64,000 bases of DNA, taken from Brachypterus glaber. Taxonomy: Eukaryota > Arthropoda > Insecta > Coleoptera > Kateretidae. Shown in pieces: positions 22,697 through 31,120 of this stretch. Both the position numbers and the translations under genes were made by a program. The stretch's first letter is position 1; the number at the start of each line of letters is the position of its first letter. The notes under the pieces are model-generated. The model had not been told where the DNA came from and ran no database searches. It was given only the letters and a program-made list of their open reading frames with translations. The stretch is taken from contig OY294048.1 of the NCBI GenBank assembly GCA_958510825.1, positions 9,813,589 through 9,877,588 on the forward strand. Direction: 5' to 3'.

Positions 22697-25600
22697 ATGA
22701 GCAACAAGGCCCAGTCTGAACCGCCAAGAAGGAGTTTGCGTTTGAAGGAGAAGCGGAACGTTGGTACGGCCCCTAGCAGGCATAGTGAAGTCGTAGGAGT
22801 TCAAGGTCGTATTGCAGAAGTTTCGTGTCCAGTACTTGTTCCATCTATTAAAGGTAGTCAGGCAGGTAGTTGTCACAGTGGTATAAGACGTGTATCTTTA
22901 GAAATAGCGTTAAAAAGAAAACAATTAGAGCGAGAGGCAATACTAAAAGAGAGTATGCTTGAGGAAGAAGCTTCGCAAAGAAAGCAAGAAGCATTACAAA
23001 GAGAAGCTCAAAGAAAAAAAGAGGTAGTTCTAAGAGATAAAAAGGTACAAGACGAGATTTTAGACCTAGAGCTGCAAATGAAAGTAAATGAGATTGCAGA
23101 AGAAAACGACAGTGCTAAATCGATTTCTTTCTACAGTCAACGATCCAATGTAAAAAGATGGATTGAAAATGGTGAACACGTTAAACAAAGTTCTATAAAA
23201 GAGGTACGTAATGTTCAAAAAGTCATTGTAAATGATAATAGACAAGAATGTAGTAATTTTTACGAGTTACCTAAAGAAATAAATGTTGTACCCATCAAAA
23301 ATACAGTAAATGAAGTTTGTTCCGAGCTTGTGAGACCTAGTTTAAGTCGGCCCCTTGGAGAAGAAGATAAGGTACTTCTAGAAATTGCAAAACAATGTGT
23401 GCAAAATTCAACAAACACAAATAACCTGTTATTGCGGCAGAAACTAAGGGAACTTATATCTTTCTCAGGCGAGATTACAGAGTGGCCAATATTCATAAGT
23501 GAGTACCAAAGATCTACAACCCAGTTTAATCTGAACGATTATGATAATTTATTGAGATTAGATCGTTCTCTCAAGGGTAAAGCTAGAGATTCAGTTAAAG
23601 CACTTCTTACGTCTCCAACCAATGTACCCAAAATAATAAAAATGTTGGAAATGAACTTTGGCAGGCCGGACTGGATTGTTTTGACTTTGATGGATAATGT
23701 TAAGAGACTGGCCAACGTAAAAGAAGATAAGATTGAATCATGCATGATGTTTTTAAATGCAATTCATAATATGGTTTCCATCATGAAAGACATGAAATCT
23801 TCTCTTTATTTGTACAATCCAGAAATGCTGGTGATTTTAGTAGAAAAGCTATCACCAATCCAAAAATATAACTGGGGAAAGTATAAATATCAAAAGGACG
23901 TGCAAGGTGTATCAACATCATTGGAAGATTTTGCTAATTGGTATGAGGAAGAAGTGAATTCTATGGCTGCTATTTACAACCCTTGTCTAAGAAATAGAAA
24001 TTCACCTAAAGAAAAGATAATGGTGATAAAGAAATCACAAGATAATATCCATACTTTAAAAGAGTGTCCAGTATGCAAAGAAAAGTCCCATATTGCAGAA
24101 AATTGTGAAAAGTTCCTTGAAATGGATTTAACGGAAAGAAGAAAAACTGCTTTTGACTTAAAGATCTGTTTCCTATGTCTGCAAGCGGGGCACATGGCTC
24201 AAAGATGTTTCATGAAGAAAAGGTGTGGGGTTCAAGATTGTAAAGGAAGACATAATAAACTACTGCATGTTCAAAGAGATGAACCTGTTGCTGAAAGTAA
24301 CCCTAACCCTGAAAGTAGCACGGTTGTTCAAAATAGAACTTCTGTAGATTTTTGTGCAAACCTCGCAAACAAAACGGATTCGGTTCTACTCAGAATTGCT
24401 CCGGTAACTCTTCGTGGACCAAAACATTCAGTTACCATTTTTGCACTTTTTGATGAGGGTTCAACCTGCACTTTGTTAGAAGAAGAGTTGTCAGAGAAAT
24501 TAGAACTAGCTGGTCCCACAATTCCGCTTTGTTTTCAGTGGACTAATGAAGTCATGCACTATGAAGATGCTTCCAAAATGGTTAGTTTGGACATTGCTGG
24601 CACCATAAAGAACGCAAACTTTTTTCATATAGATAATGTAAGAACAGTAAAAAACCTCAGTTTACCTAATCAGAAAATTGATGTTGCAAATTTATTGTCA
24701 AAATTCCCGCATCTTGACTCTAATATTTTGGAAACAATAAAAGAAGCAAAACCTCAAATTCTAATTGGTCAGGATAATGGTGGTTTGATCGTACCGAGAC
24801 AAGTTATACAGCCAAGGCTTGAACAGCCAATCATGTCCAAATCCAAATTAGGCTGGACTATTCACGGAGCAGTTGATACCATATCGAAAAGTCAGCTCAG
24901 TCATGTGAATTTATGCTGTCAAAGATACAGTGATGAAGATTTGCATTTTATGATTAAGGATAGTTTCAAGTTGGAAAATTTTGGTATTAAAAAAGAAAGT
25001 CAGGTAAAATCAGTGGAAGATAAAAAAGCAATGGCTATAATGGAAGAAACTTTAAGATATGATGAAATTAACAGACGATATGAAATTGGACATTTATATA
25101 AGAAAAATAATGTAACTTTTCCGGATAGCAAAATGATTGCTTTAAGACGATTATCATGCATGGAAAGAAAAATGAGTAAGAATGAAGAATTTGCGAAACA
25201 ATATTGTAATAAGATAGAAGAATATGTTGCAAAAGGTTATGCCACAAAACTTCAGGAATCTGAAATTACAGAAAATTCCAAAGACTGGTATTTACCTCAT
25301 TTCGCTGTATGGAATATTAACAAACCCGGAAAGTTAAGACTAGTTTTCGATGCTGCAGCAGTTTCTTTTGGAAATAGTCTAAATGATTTCTTATTACAAG
25401 GCCCTGATTTTGTTCCTTCATTGGTTTCAGTTTTATGGCGCTTTAGACAAGGAAAGATTGCTTTTAGCGCTGACATAAAAGAAATGTTTCACCAAGTAGT
25501 AATTCGTGCAGAAAATAGATGCAGTCAAAGATTTTTCTGGCGTGAAGGAAACGTAGATAAAAAACCTGAAATATATCAAATGAATGTTATGATCTTTGGT

Positions 25601-25903
25601 GCAGTATCTTCTCCTTCCGTTGCACAGTTCGTAAAAAATAAAAATGCGGAAAAATACGAAAATCAATTTCCTGGAATAGAAAGAGCCATCAAAAAACAGC
25701 ATTATGTTGATGATTACTTAGATTCTTGCGACTCCAAAGAAGAAGCCTTTGAAAGGGTAAAAAACATTATTCATGTACATAAAGAAGGAGGTTTTGAAAT
25801 GACAAAATGGATGAGTAATTCACAGGTTTTAATAAAATCTATACCAGAAAATTTAAGAGCTGAAACTGAAAATTCTATAAAGATAGATTCTGAAAAAAAT
25901 TGA
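22697..25903 (+). CDS. BEL/Pao gag-protease-reverse transcriptase (5' part of gag-pol, frameshift-terminated)
   Basis: This encodes the structural protein, protease and reverse transcriptase needed for particle formation, polyprotein cleavage and cDNA synthesis. ATG at 22697 is the first in frame and has A at -3; the preceding open codons start with TTG and are not used. Of 1068 residues, 68-138 are a charged coiled-coil-like stretch and about 240-400 resemble DUF1759. Two CX2CX4HX4C zinc knuckles lie at 457-470 and 491-504, followed by a third Cys/His cluster at 510-524. The protease motif ALFDEGS (Asp586) has DEG, a form I recall from Pao proteases. The RT has Asp885, Asp926 and YVDD at 1003-1006. 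The frame stops at TGA 25901-25903, where RT-connection homology continues in another frame. Confidence 0.95.
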   Translation: MSNKAQSEPPRRSLRLKEKRNVGTAPSRHSEVVGVQGRIAEVSCPVLVPSIKGSQAGSCHSGIRRVSLEIALKRKQLEREAILKESMLEEEASQRKQEALQREAQRKKEVVLRDKKVQDEILDLELQMKVNEIAEENDSAKSISFYSQRSNVKRWIENGEHVKQSSIKEVRNVQKVIVNDNRQECSNFYELPKEINVVPIKNTVNEVCSELVRPSLSRPLGEEDKVLLEIAKQCVQNSTNTNNLLLRQKLRELISFSGEITEWPIFISEYQRSTTQFNLNDYDNLLRLDRSLKGKARDSVKALLTSPTNVPKIIKMLEMNFGRPDWIVLTLMDNVKRLANVKEDKIESCMMFLNAIHNMVSIMKDMKSSLYLYNPEMLVILVEKLSPIQKYNWGKYKYQKDVQGVSTSLEDFANWYEEEVNSMAAIYNPCLRNRNSPKEKIMVIKKSQDNIHTLKECPVCKEKSHIAENCEKFLEMDLTERRKTAFDLKICFLCLQAGHMAQRCFMKKRCGVQDCKGRHNKLLHVQRDEPVAESNPNPESSTVVQNRTSVDFCANLANKTDSVLLRIAPVTLRGPKHSVTIFALFDEGSTCTLLEEELSEKLELAGPTIPLCFQWTNEVMHYEDASKMVSLDIAGTIKNANFFHIDNVRTVKNLSLPNQKIDVANLLSKFPHLDSNILETIKEAKPQILIGQDNGGLIVPRQVIQPRLEQPIMSKSKLGWTIHGAVDTISKSQLSHVNLCCQRYSDEDLHFMIKDSFKLENFGIKKESQVKSVEDKKAMAIMEETLRYDEINRRYEIGHLYKKNNVTFPDSKMIALRRLSCMERKMSKNEEFAKQYCNKIEEYVAKGYATKLQESEITENSKDWYLPHFAVWNINKPGKLRLVFDAAAVSFGNSLNDFLLQGPDFVPSLVSVLWRFRQGKIAFSADIKEMFHQVVIRAENRCSQRFFWREGNVDKKPEIYQMNVMIFGAVSSPSVAQFVKNKNAEKYENQFPGIERAIKKQHYVDDYLDSCDSKEEAFERVKNIIHVHKEGGFEMTKWMSNSQVLIKSIPENLRAETENSIKIDSEKN

Positions 25904-28307
25904 AAGAGTACTAGGATTATCATGGCAGCCTGAGACCGATAACTTTATTTTTAATTTGGATTTTAAGAAGATTCCCAAAGAAATTGCAAATGGTTCGAAA
26001 ATTCCAACAAAGAGAGAGGTTCTACGTATCGTAATGAGTATTTTTGATCCACTGGGGTTTCTGGCACCACTGATTATAAGAGCTAGGATTCTGATGCAAA
26101 ATATTTGGAAACTAAATATTGATTGGGATACTGAAATAAATGTAGAATTATTTAATGATTGGCAACGCTGGATAGCAGACTTGCAAGCAATAAGTCCTAT
26201 CCGGGTTAACAGGTGTTATTTTCCTCAAGTTTCAAAAATTAAAGATGCAGATCTACATGTTTTTGCCGACGCCAGCGATAAGGCTTATGCAGCCGTCGCC
26301 TACCTAAGACTTGTAGATAATGGGAAAATTTATACAAGTTTTGTAACAGCTAAATGTAAAGTAGCACCAATAACTCAACAGACAGTACCAAAATTAGAAT
26401 TACAAGGTGCTGTGCTAGCTTGCAGAGTTGCATCAACTATTTGTTCTGAATTAGAGTATAAAATCAAAGAAGTTTTTTATTGGTCAGACTCTATGGTAGT
26501 TCTTCAACAAATTAGATCAGTTTCAAGAAGATTTCCTATGTTTGTTAGTTGTAGATTGGGAGAAATACACGAAAACACCGAAATTTCGCAATGGCACTGG
26601 GTTAACTCCGAAGAAAATGTTGCTGATTTTGCTACGAAAGAAAAACCTTTAGATGGCAATTTATTTAATAAATGGTTTTCGGGGCCAAATTTTTTATCAT
26701 ATTCCCCTGAGTCATGGCCTACTGAACCACATAAAAATGAAGAAATTAATTTATTAATAAATAAAGTAGCAGAAAATGTATTGGTGGTACCTGATATGAA
26801 AAGATTTTCAAAGTATTTGAGGCTGCTTAGAGCAACAAGTTGGGTACTCTATTTTACAGAAATTTTAAGACTTAAAAAAAATGATAGACCAAGCAAACTC
26901 ATTTTAGAAGTAAGATTTTTGAAAAAATCTGAAAAACTTTTAATAAAGCAGAGCCAGAAAGAAACGTTTCAAAAAGAATTAGAGGTTTTACAATTAAAGG
27001 AATCTGTGAAAAAGACTAGTCGTTTATACAAGCTTTCACCATTTTTGGATGAAGAGGGGATATTAAGGTTAAAAGGAAGGTTTCCACCAAGCTCTGAGTT
27101 GGAACTAGGCTTAGAAAATGATTCTCGAAATCCTATAATTTTGGATCCATGTCATAAATATACAGAACTGCTAATTCAGTTTTATCATGAAAAAATCAGT
27201 CATGTTGGAGTAGAAACGGTACTAAATAATCTTAGGCAGAAATACTGGATTATTCATGCACGTTCAGCTGTCAAGAAATGTTTTAAAACATGTCAGTCAT
27301 GCAGAATCAGAAAAAGTAAACCTTTTGCACCAGAAATGGGGTTTCTACCTTCACAAAGAGTTAAGGCTTTTGTTTACCCATTTTCTTACGTGGGAATAGA
27401 TTTTTTTGGACCTATGACAGTGGCTATTGGTCGAAGAGTTGAAAAAAGATATGGTATGTTGTTTACTTGTTTAACAGTACGTGCAGTACATATCGAATTA
27501 GCCAGTTCTTTAGAAACCAGTTCGACCATATTAGCTATTAGACGATTTATGGCCAGAAGAGGTCAACCAATAGAATTTTTCTGCGACAATGGAACCAATT
27601 TTGTTGGAGCTGAGAGAGAGCTTCGAGAATGGCTTGATTCTGTTGATTATTCAAAAATTCAAGATGATTTATCAGGGAATGGAATTTCGTGGAAGTTTAA
27701 CCCACCGGCTAGTCCGCATATGGGTGGAATATGGGAAAGGATGGTGCGCTCCATCAAGACAGCCTTACGGATAACGTTAAATACGGTAAATCCAAAGGAA
27801 GAGGTCTTGCAGACGCTGCTAAGTGAAGTTGAGTACACTATAAACTCGAGACCACTGACCCACATTTCTGTTGATGTAGATGATTTATCAGCTATAACTC
27901 CAAACCACTTTTTACTGTTGAGATCTGGAAATATTAAAATGTACGGTGAAAAAATAGAAGATATGGTTCTCAGTCGGAAGAGCTGGAGGTTTGGAGAAGC
28001 TTTAGCTAATGCTTTTTGGAAACGATGGATTTTAGAATATCGTCCTACTTTAACCAACCGAAAAAAATGGCATTCGGAATCAAGAAAAGTAAATTTGGGT
28101 GATATTGTACTTATTGTTGATGAGAAATCCTCAAGAAATGAATGGCTTCTGGGAAAAATAATAGATGTACATCCAGGAAAAGATGGAGTTATTCGAGTAG
28201 CAACAGTAAAAACTAGTAAAGGTGTATATGTTCGTCCTGTTGTAAAGTTATGTGTTTTACCGACGAGTGAAGAAAAGCCCAGTTCTTCACGGGGTGGAGA
28301 ATGTTAA
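25899..28307 (+). CDS. BEL/Pao RNase H-integrase (3' part of pol, in a shifted frame)
   Basis: This frame carries the rest of pol: RNA-strand removal and integration. It lacks an own ATG and must originally have continued from the upstream frame; the residues RVLGLSWQPETD just after the junction are typical of Pao pol. Counting from 25899, RNase H has Asp124, Glu167, Asp197 and Asp243. An integrase zinc finger has His430, His435, Cys465 and Cys468, and the integrase core has Asp501, Asp563 and Glu613 (YVGIDFFGP, CDNGTNFVG, GGIWERMV). A C-terminal DUF5641-like domain follows. The stop codon TAA (28305-28307) is supplied by the first bases of the 3' LTR. All catalytic positions appear intact. 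Confidence 0.93.
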   Translation: MERVLGLSWQPETDNFIFNLDFKKIPKEIANGSKIPTKREVLRIVMSIFDPLGFLAPLIIRARILMQNIWKLNIDWDTEINVELFNDWQRWIADLQAISPIRVNRCYFPQVSKIKDADLHVFADASDKAYAAVAYLRLVDNGKIYTSFVTAKCKVAPITQQTVPKLELQGAVLACRVASTICSELEYKIKEVFYWSDSMVVLQQIRSVSRRFPMFVSCRLGEIHENTEISQWHWVNSEENVADFATKEKPLDGNLFNKWFSGPNFLSYSPESWPTEPHKNEEINLLINKVAENVLVVPDMKRFSKYLRLLRATSWVLYFTEILRLKKNDRPSKLILEVRFLKKSEKLLIKQSQKETFQKELEVLQLKESVKKTSRLYKLSPFLDEEGILRLKGRFPPSSELELGLENDSRNPIILDPCHKYTELLIQFYHEKISHVGVETVLNNLRQKYWIIHARSAVKKCFKTCQSCRIRKSKPFAPEMGFLPSQRVKAFVYPFSYVGIDFFGPMTVAIGRRVEKRYGMLFTCLTVRAVHIELASSLETSSTILAIRRFMARRGQPIEFFCDNGTNFVGAERELREWLDSVDYSKIQDDLSGNGISWKFNPPASPHMGGIWERMVRSIKTALRITLNTVNPKEEVLQTLLSEVEYTINSRPLTHISVDVDDLSAITPNHFLLLRSGNIKMYGEKIEDMVLSRKSWRFGEALANAFWKRWILEYRPTLTNRKKWHSESRKVNLGDIVLIVDEKSSRNEWLLGKIIDVHPGKDGVIRVATVKTSKGVYVRPVVKLCVLPTSEEKPSSSRGGEC
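28291..28301 (+). other. Polypurine tract
   Basis: GGGGTGGAGAA directly abuts the 3' LTR and would prime plus-strand DNA synthesis. It has a single pyrimidine. It also encodes the last codons of pol, so the coding frame and replication signal overlap. Confidence 0.75.
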
Positions 28308-28494
28308 GAATATATCACCCTGTAAACTGGTTGTTTGGTAGTTTTATTGTTATATTTGAAGTTGGATTCAATCAATGTCAATGTAATTATTATTGTAAAA
28401 ACTTGATGTCATATTCTGATTAAAAAGTATAAAAGTATTAAATTATACCGAATAAATCTTTATTGTTTATGTAAGGAATTAAAAATCCCTTACA
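28302..28494 (+). repeat. 3' LTR (193 bp)
   Basis: By my reading it is identical to the 5' LTR over its full length. AATAAA at 28451-28456 is the transcript polyadenylation signal. The pol stop codon lies in its first six bases. Confidence 0.97.
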
Positions 28495-28550
28495 AGCCCC
28501 ATTAATAGAAAACCAATTCAAGGCAAAAAAAGTTAGAATTTAATTAATAA

Positions 28551-28760
28551 GCAACATATTGGATCCGTCATTTTGAATTTTAAATTTTTAAAAACATATT
28601 TGGTTTCAGCATCCTCGAAAACCCCTGAATACCAGTTTTCATTAGAATCCAGTAAAATCTAACAGATTTGGCCGCCATATTGGATTCGCCATTTTGAATT
28701 TTGTATATTTATAAAGAGATTAAGTTTCAGCATCCTCGAGAACCCTTTGTTACTAATTTT
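28551..28760. repeat. Two tandem ~120-bp units (ATATTGGATYCGYCATTTTG)
   Basis: ATATTGGATCCGTCATTTTG at about 28557 and ATATTGGATTCGCCATTTTG at about 28678 are each followed by TTCAGCATCCTCGARAACCC. The region resembles a common insect intergenic repeat. No coding is seen. Confidence 0.75.
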
Positions 28761-29846
28761 TACGATATTACAGCCAAAAGCCGAGCTATGGCCAAAAACG
28801 AAGGTCTCCTGGCCCATGGTGTACTGTGTCTACAAACCATAAAACATGTTTCTCTCCCAATTTGAGAAAAATTATATTTTTATAGAGTAAAACCGTATTT
28901 TGGTGACATTTTATAATTATAATACATTTCACATTCGGGTAAAGCGCTTTATATACATATGCAATTAAAACAGGACAATAATAATAACAATTCTAAACGT
29001 GAGTAATTGTCAGAAACATATAATTTTCAACTTCAACATAAAATAGTTAAATCACGAAATGTGACATGTATACATGCATAAATTATGTTATTAACAGTAC
29101 TCGGCGAATTTCCAGTACTCGCATAGGCGCCGCACAGTGTTTTGTATGTCCGAAAAAGTGGTCACGGGCCTATATCTTTTTTTATTAAAAATATTTTTTT
29201 ACAAAAATTTCACACAATTACCCTGAATATATGTTCTATATGTTGGTAAAATAAAATGTCGAAAAAAGTTAGGGCTGTTCTTTAAAAGGGGTCAAAATCA
29301 AAAAATATATTTTTTGTGTGTTTTTTTTTAAATCTGAATGATAGTTTTGAAGCAAATTAACCTAATTAATAAAAAAAATGTAAAAATAAAAATATCAGTG
29401 CCGTTCGTTAAAAGGGGTAAAAAATAAGTGTTTTTTAACTGATTTTTTTTTGACAAATATGATTATTTTAGTGATCTTTCTAAGCAAAAAGATTTTTTTT
29501 TTATTTTAATGTGTAATGACAGATGCAACTCGCATCAGTGAGCAAAGACTCACTGCCCCAACTATCCATTCAAATTAATTATATTTTAGATAAATGAGCC
29601 ATAGGCTGGGCCTGTCTCTTAAAGACCTAAACAAACTACTGATGATGATTACACCCAGACAGACAGATGGACGCAAATTTTTTTTTGTATCTTTTGTTAA
29701 AAAATTCGAAATTCCAAAGTCAATTCTTAAAAATATTGCAATTTAAAAACTCAAATTTTCAGTACAAATCCTTAAAAACCATTTATATACACTACACCAT
29801 TAAATACACTTTTACACTTATACTTACCTTTTTTTACTCACACAGA
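28761..29846. other. No gene recognised
   Basis: AT-rich sequence. GGGGTCAAAATCAAAAAAT and GTTAAAAGGGGTAAAAAATA near 29290 and 29410 suggest a weak, degenerate ~120-bp repeat. Confidence 0.4.
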
Positions 29847-29848
29847 TA

Positions 29849-31118
29849 CAGCCTGTTCCAGAACTCGCGTACCGAAATTTGAGGGTATATTAAAAACCCT
29901 CTGGAAAATATGAAAAAAATTTCAAAAAAAATCCATCTTCGTTCAATTCAAAAATAAGAACGCTTTAAGTGGACCAATACTGTTGCTGATTATAAATTAC
30001 CATTAAAGGTTGAATTTGTATCTATGGAAGCAAATTTAATTATTGCAGGTACATATTCTGTAGGTTGACATGGTGATTAATGTGACATAAATATTTATTA
30101 ATGTCATAAAACAATATCAAAACTTTCATGATGTTTACTTCAGAAGAGTATTGCGAAATGCTAATTTTATATGGCGAGTGTGGCCGGAGTGCTTCAGCTA
30201 CATCTGTAGAATATTCTATTCGTTTTCCCAATAGAGAACATCCTAGCAGAAATGTTATTTTAAGATTGGTGCAAAGGGCAAGAAATTCTGGAAATTTAAC
30301 TCCAAACAAAAAAAGAGATTGGAGGCGCTCCGCGAACTGCAAGAAGTGTTGATAATGAAGAAGCTGTCATTCAGGCTTTTGAAGAAGAACCTGAAACAAG
30401 CCTTAGTATCGTGGCTAGAAATCTTGATATGTCTAAGACCTCTGTTCAACGAATTCTAAAAGATGAAAAAATGCATCCCTTTCATTACACTCGAGTACAA
30501 TGCTTGACACCGGAGGACTATCCTTTACGAGTCGAATTTTGCACATGGCTGTTGCAGAAACATCAAGAAAATGAAAGTGAACACCGATAAAAATTTTTCC
30601 TATGTTCATTACTTTGAAATAAATAAATAAAATTCAGTTATTGTATTTTTATTTTATTAATTTGTATTAAGAATTTATAGCCAGTAAATCAATTAAAAGA
30701 TCTGAGTTTCTAATAAAAAAAACACTACATTCAGCGCGCTGAATGGAGTTGCAGCGGCAGTTTGTTGCTGCCGTCTAAGACGGGTATCATAAAACCACCG
30801 CCGGATGGAGTGACCCTATAAAAATAGAATATTTGATAGCCTCTGTCGGTTTTGTCAAAATATAATAACCTAAAAAGATTCTAAAGTTGAAAGTCTTAAA
30901 CAATGCACGAGTCAACCATTAAAATAAAACCATAGTTACTAATAAGTAGGGAAAAACTAATTTTTAGGTAATTTAACATCAGCAACAGGATTGGTCAGAT
31001 TAAATAGCTTCCTTTTTAATTAGTATTGAAGATGGATTTTTTTTAAAAATTTTTCATATTTTCCAGAGGGTTTTTAATATACCCTCAAATTTCGGTACGC
31101 GAGTTCTGGAACAGGCTG
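29849..31118 (+). mobile_element. mariner-type DNA transposon, 1.27 kb, internally deleted
   Basis: TIRs of about 100 bp start CAGCCTGTTCCAGAACTCGC and match the right end inverted with very few changes. TA at 29847-29848 and 31119-31120 is the target duplication. The interior encodes the N-terminal half of a transposase (30128-30590) but no DDE catalytic domain. The outermost ~30 bp of the TIR are also the right terminus of the 732-bp MITEs at 53393 and 60906, so this element belongs to the same group. Confidence 0.9.
30128..30590 (+). pseudogene. Truncated, frameshifted mariner-type transposase (DNA-binding half)
   Basis: The first frame (30128-30352) encodes a domain resembling DUF4817, a helix-turn-helix found at the N terminus of insect mariner-like proteins; FTSEEYCEMLILYGECGRSA is diagnostic. 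At the A-rich run before 30321 the frame shifts by one. The second frame (30321-30590) continues with a second HTH including SIVARNLDMSKTSVQRILKD and DYPLRVEFCTWLL. It then stops before any DDE/D motif. The product could at most bind DNA. The break and deletion make it a pseudogene. Confidence 0.88.
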
Positions 31119-31120
31119 TA

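Larger units (their letters stand above)
22455..28494 (+). mobile_element. BEL/Pao LTR retrotransposon, 6.04 kb, nearly intact and young
   Basis: Two 193-bp LTRs (22455-22647 and 28302-28494) that I read as identical bound a gag-pol region. The 5-bp duplication AGCCC lies at 22450-22454 and 28495-28499. The order gag (DUF1759-like), zinc knuckles, aspartic protease, reverse transcriptase, RNase H, integrase and a C-terminal DUF5641-like domain is that of the BEL/Pao superfamily; no envelope-like frame follows. Identical LTRs imply recent insertion. One frameshift at a 7-A run (25893-25899) splits pol, so this copy is probably not autonomous, unless the shift is an assembly error or is translationally bypassed. 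Confidence 0.97.

Noticed and set aside
22643..22876. Minus-strand 77-codon frame over the BEL/Pao gag start
   Set aside because: Shadow of the gag frame on the opposite strand; no recognisable domain.
27659..28057. 132-codon minus-strand frame inside the integrase region
   Set aside because: Antisense shadow of pol; composition follows the sense codons.
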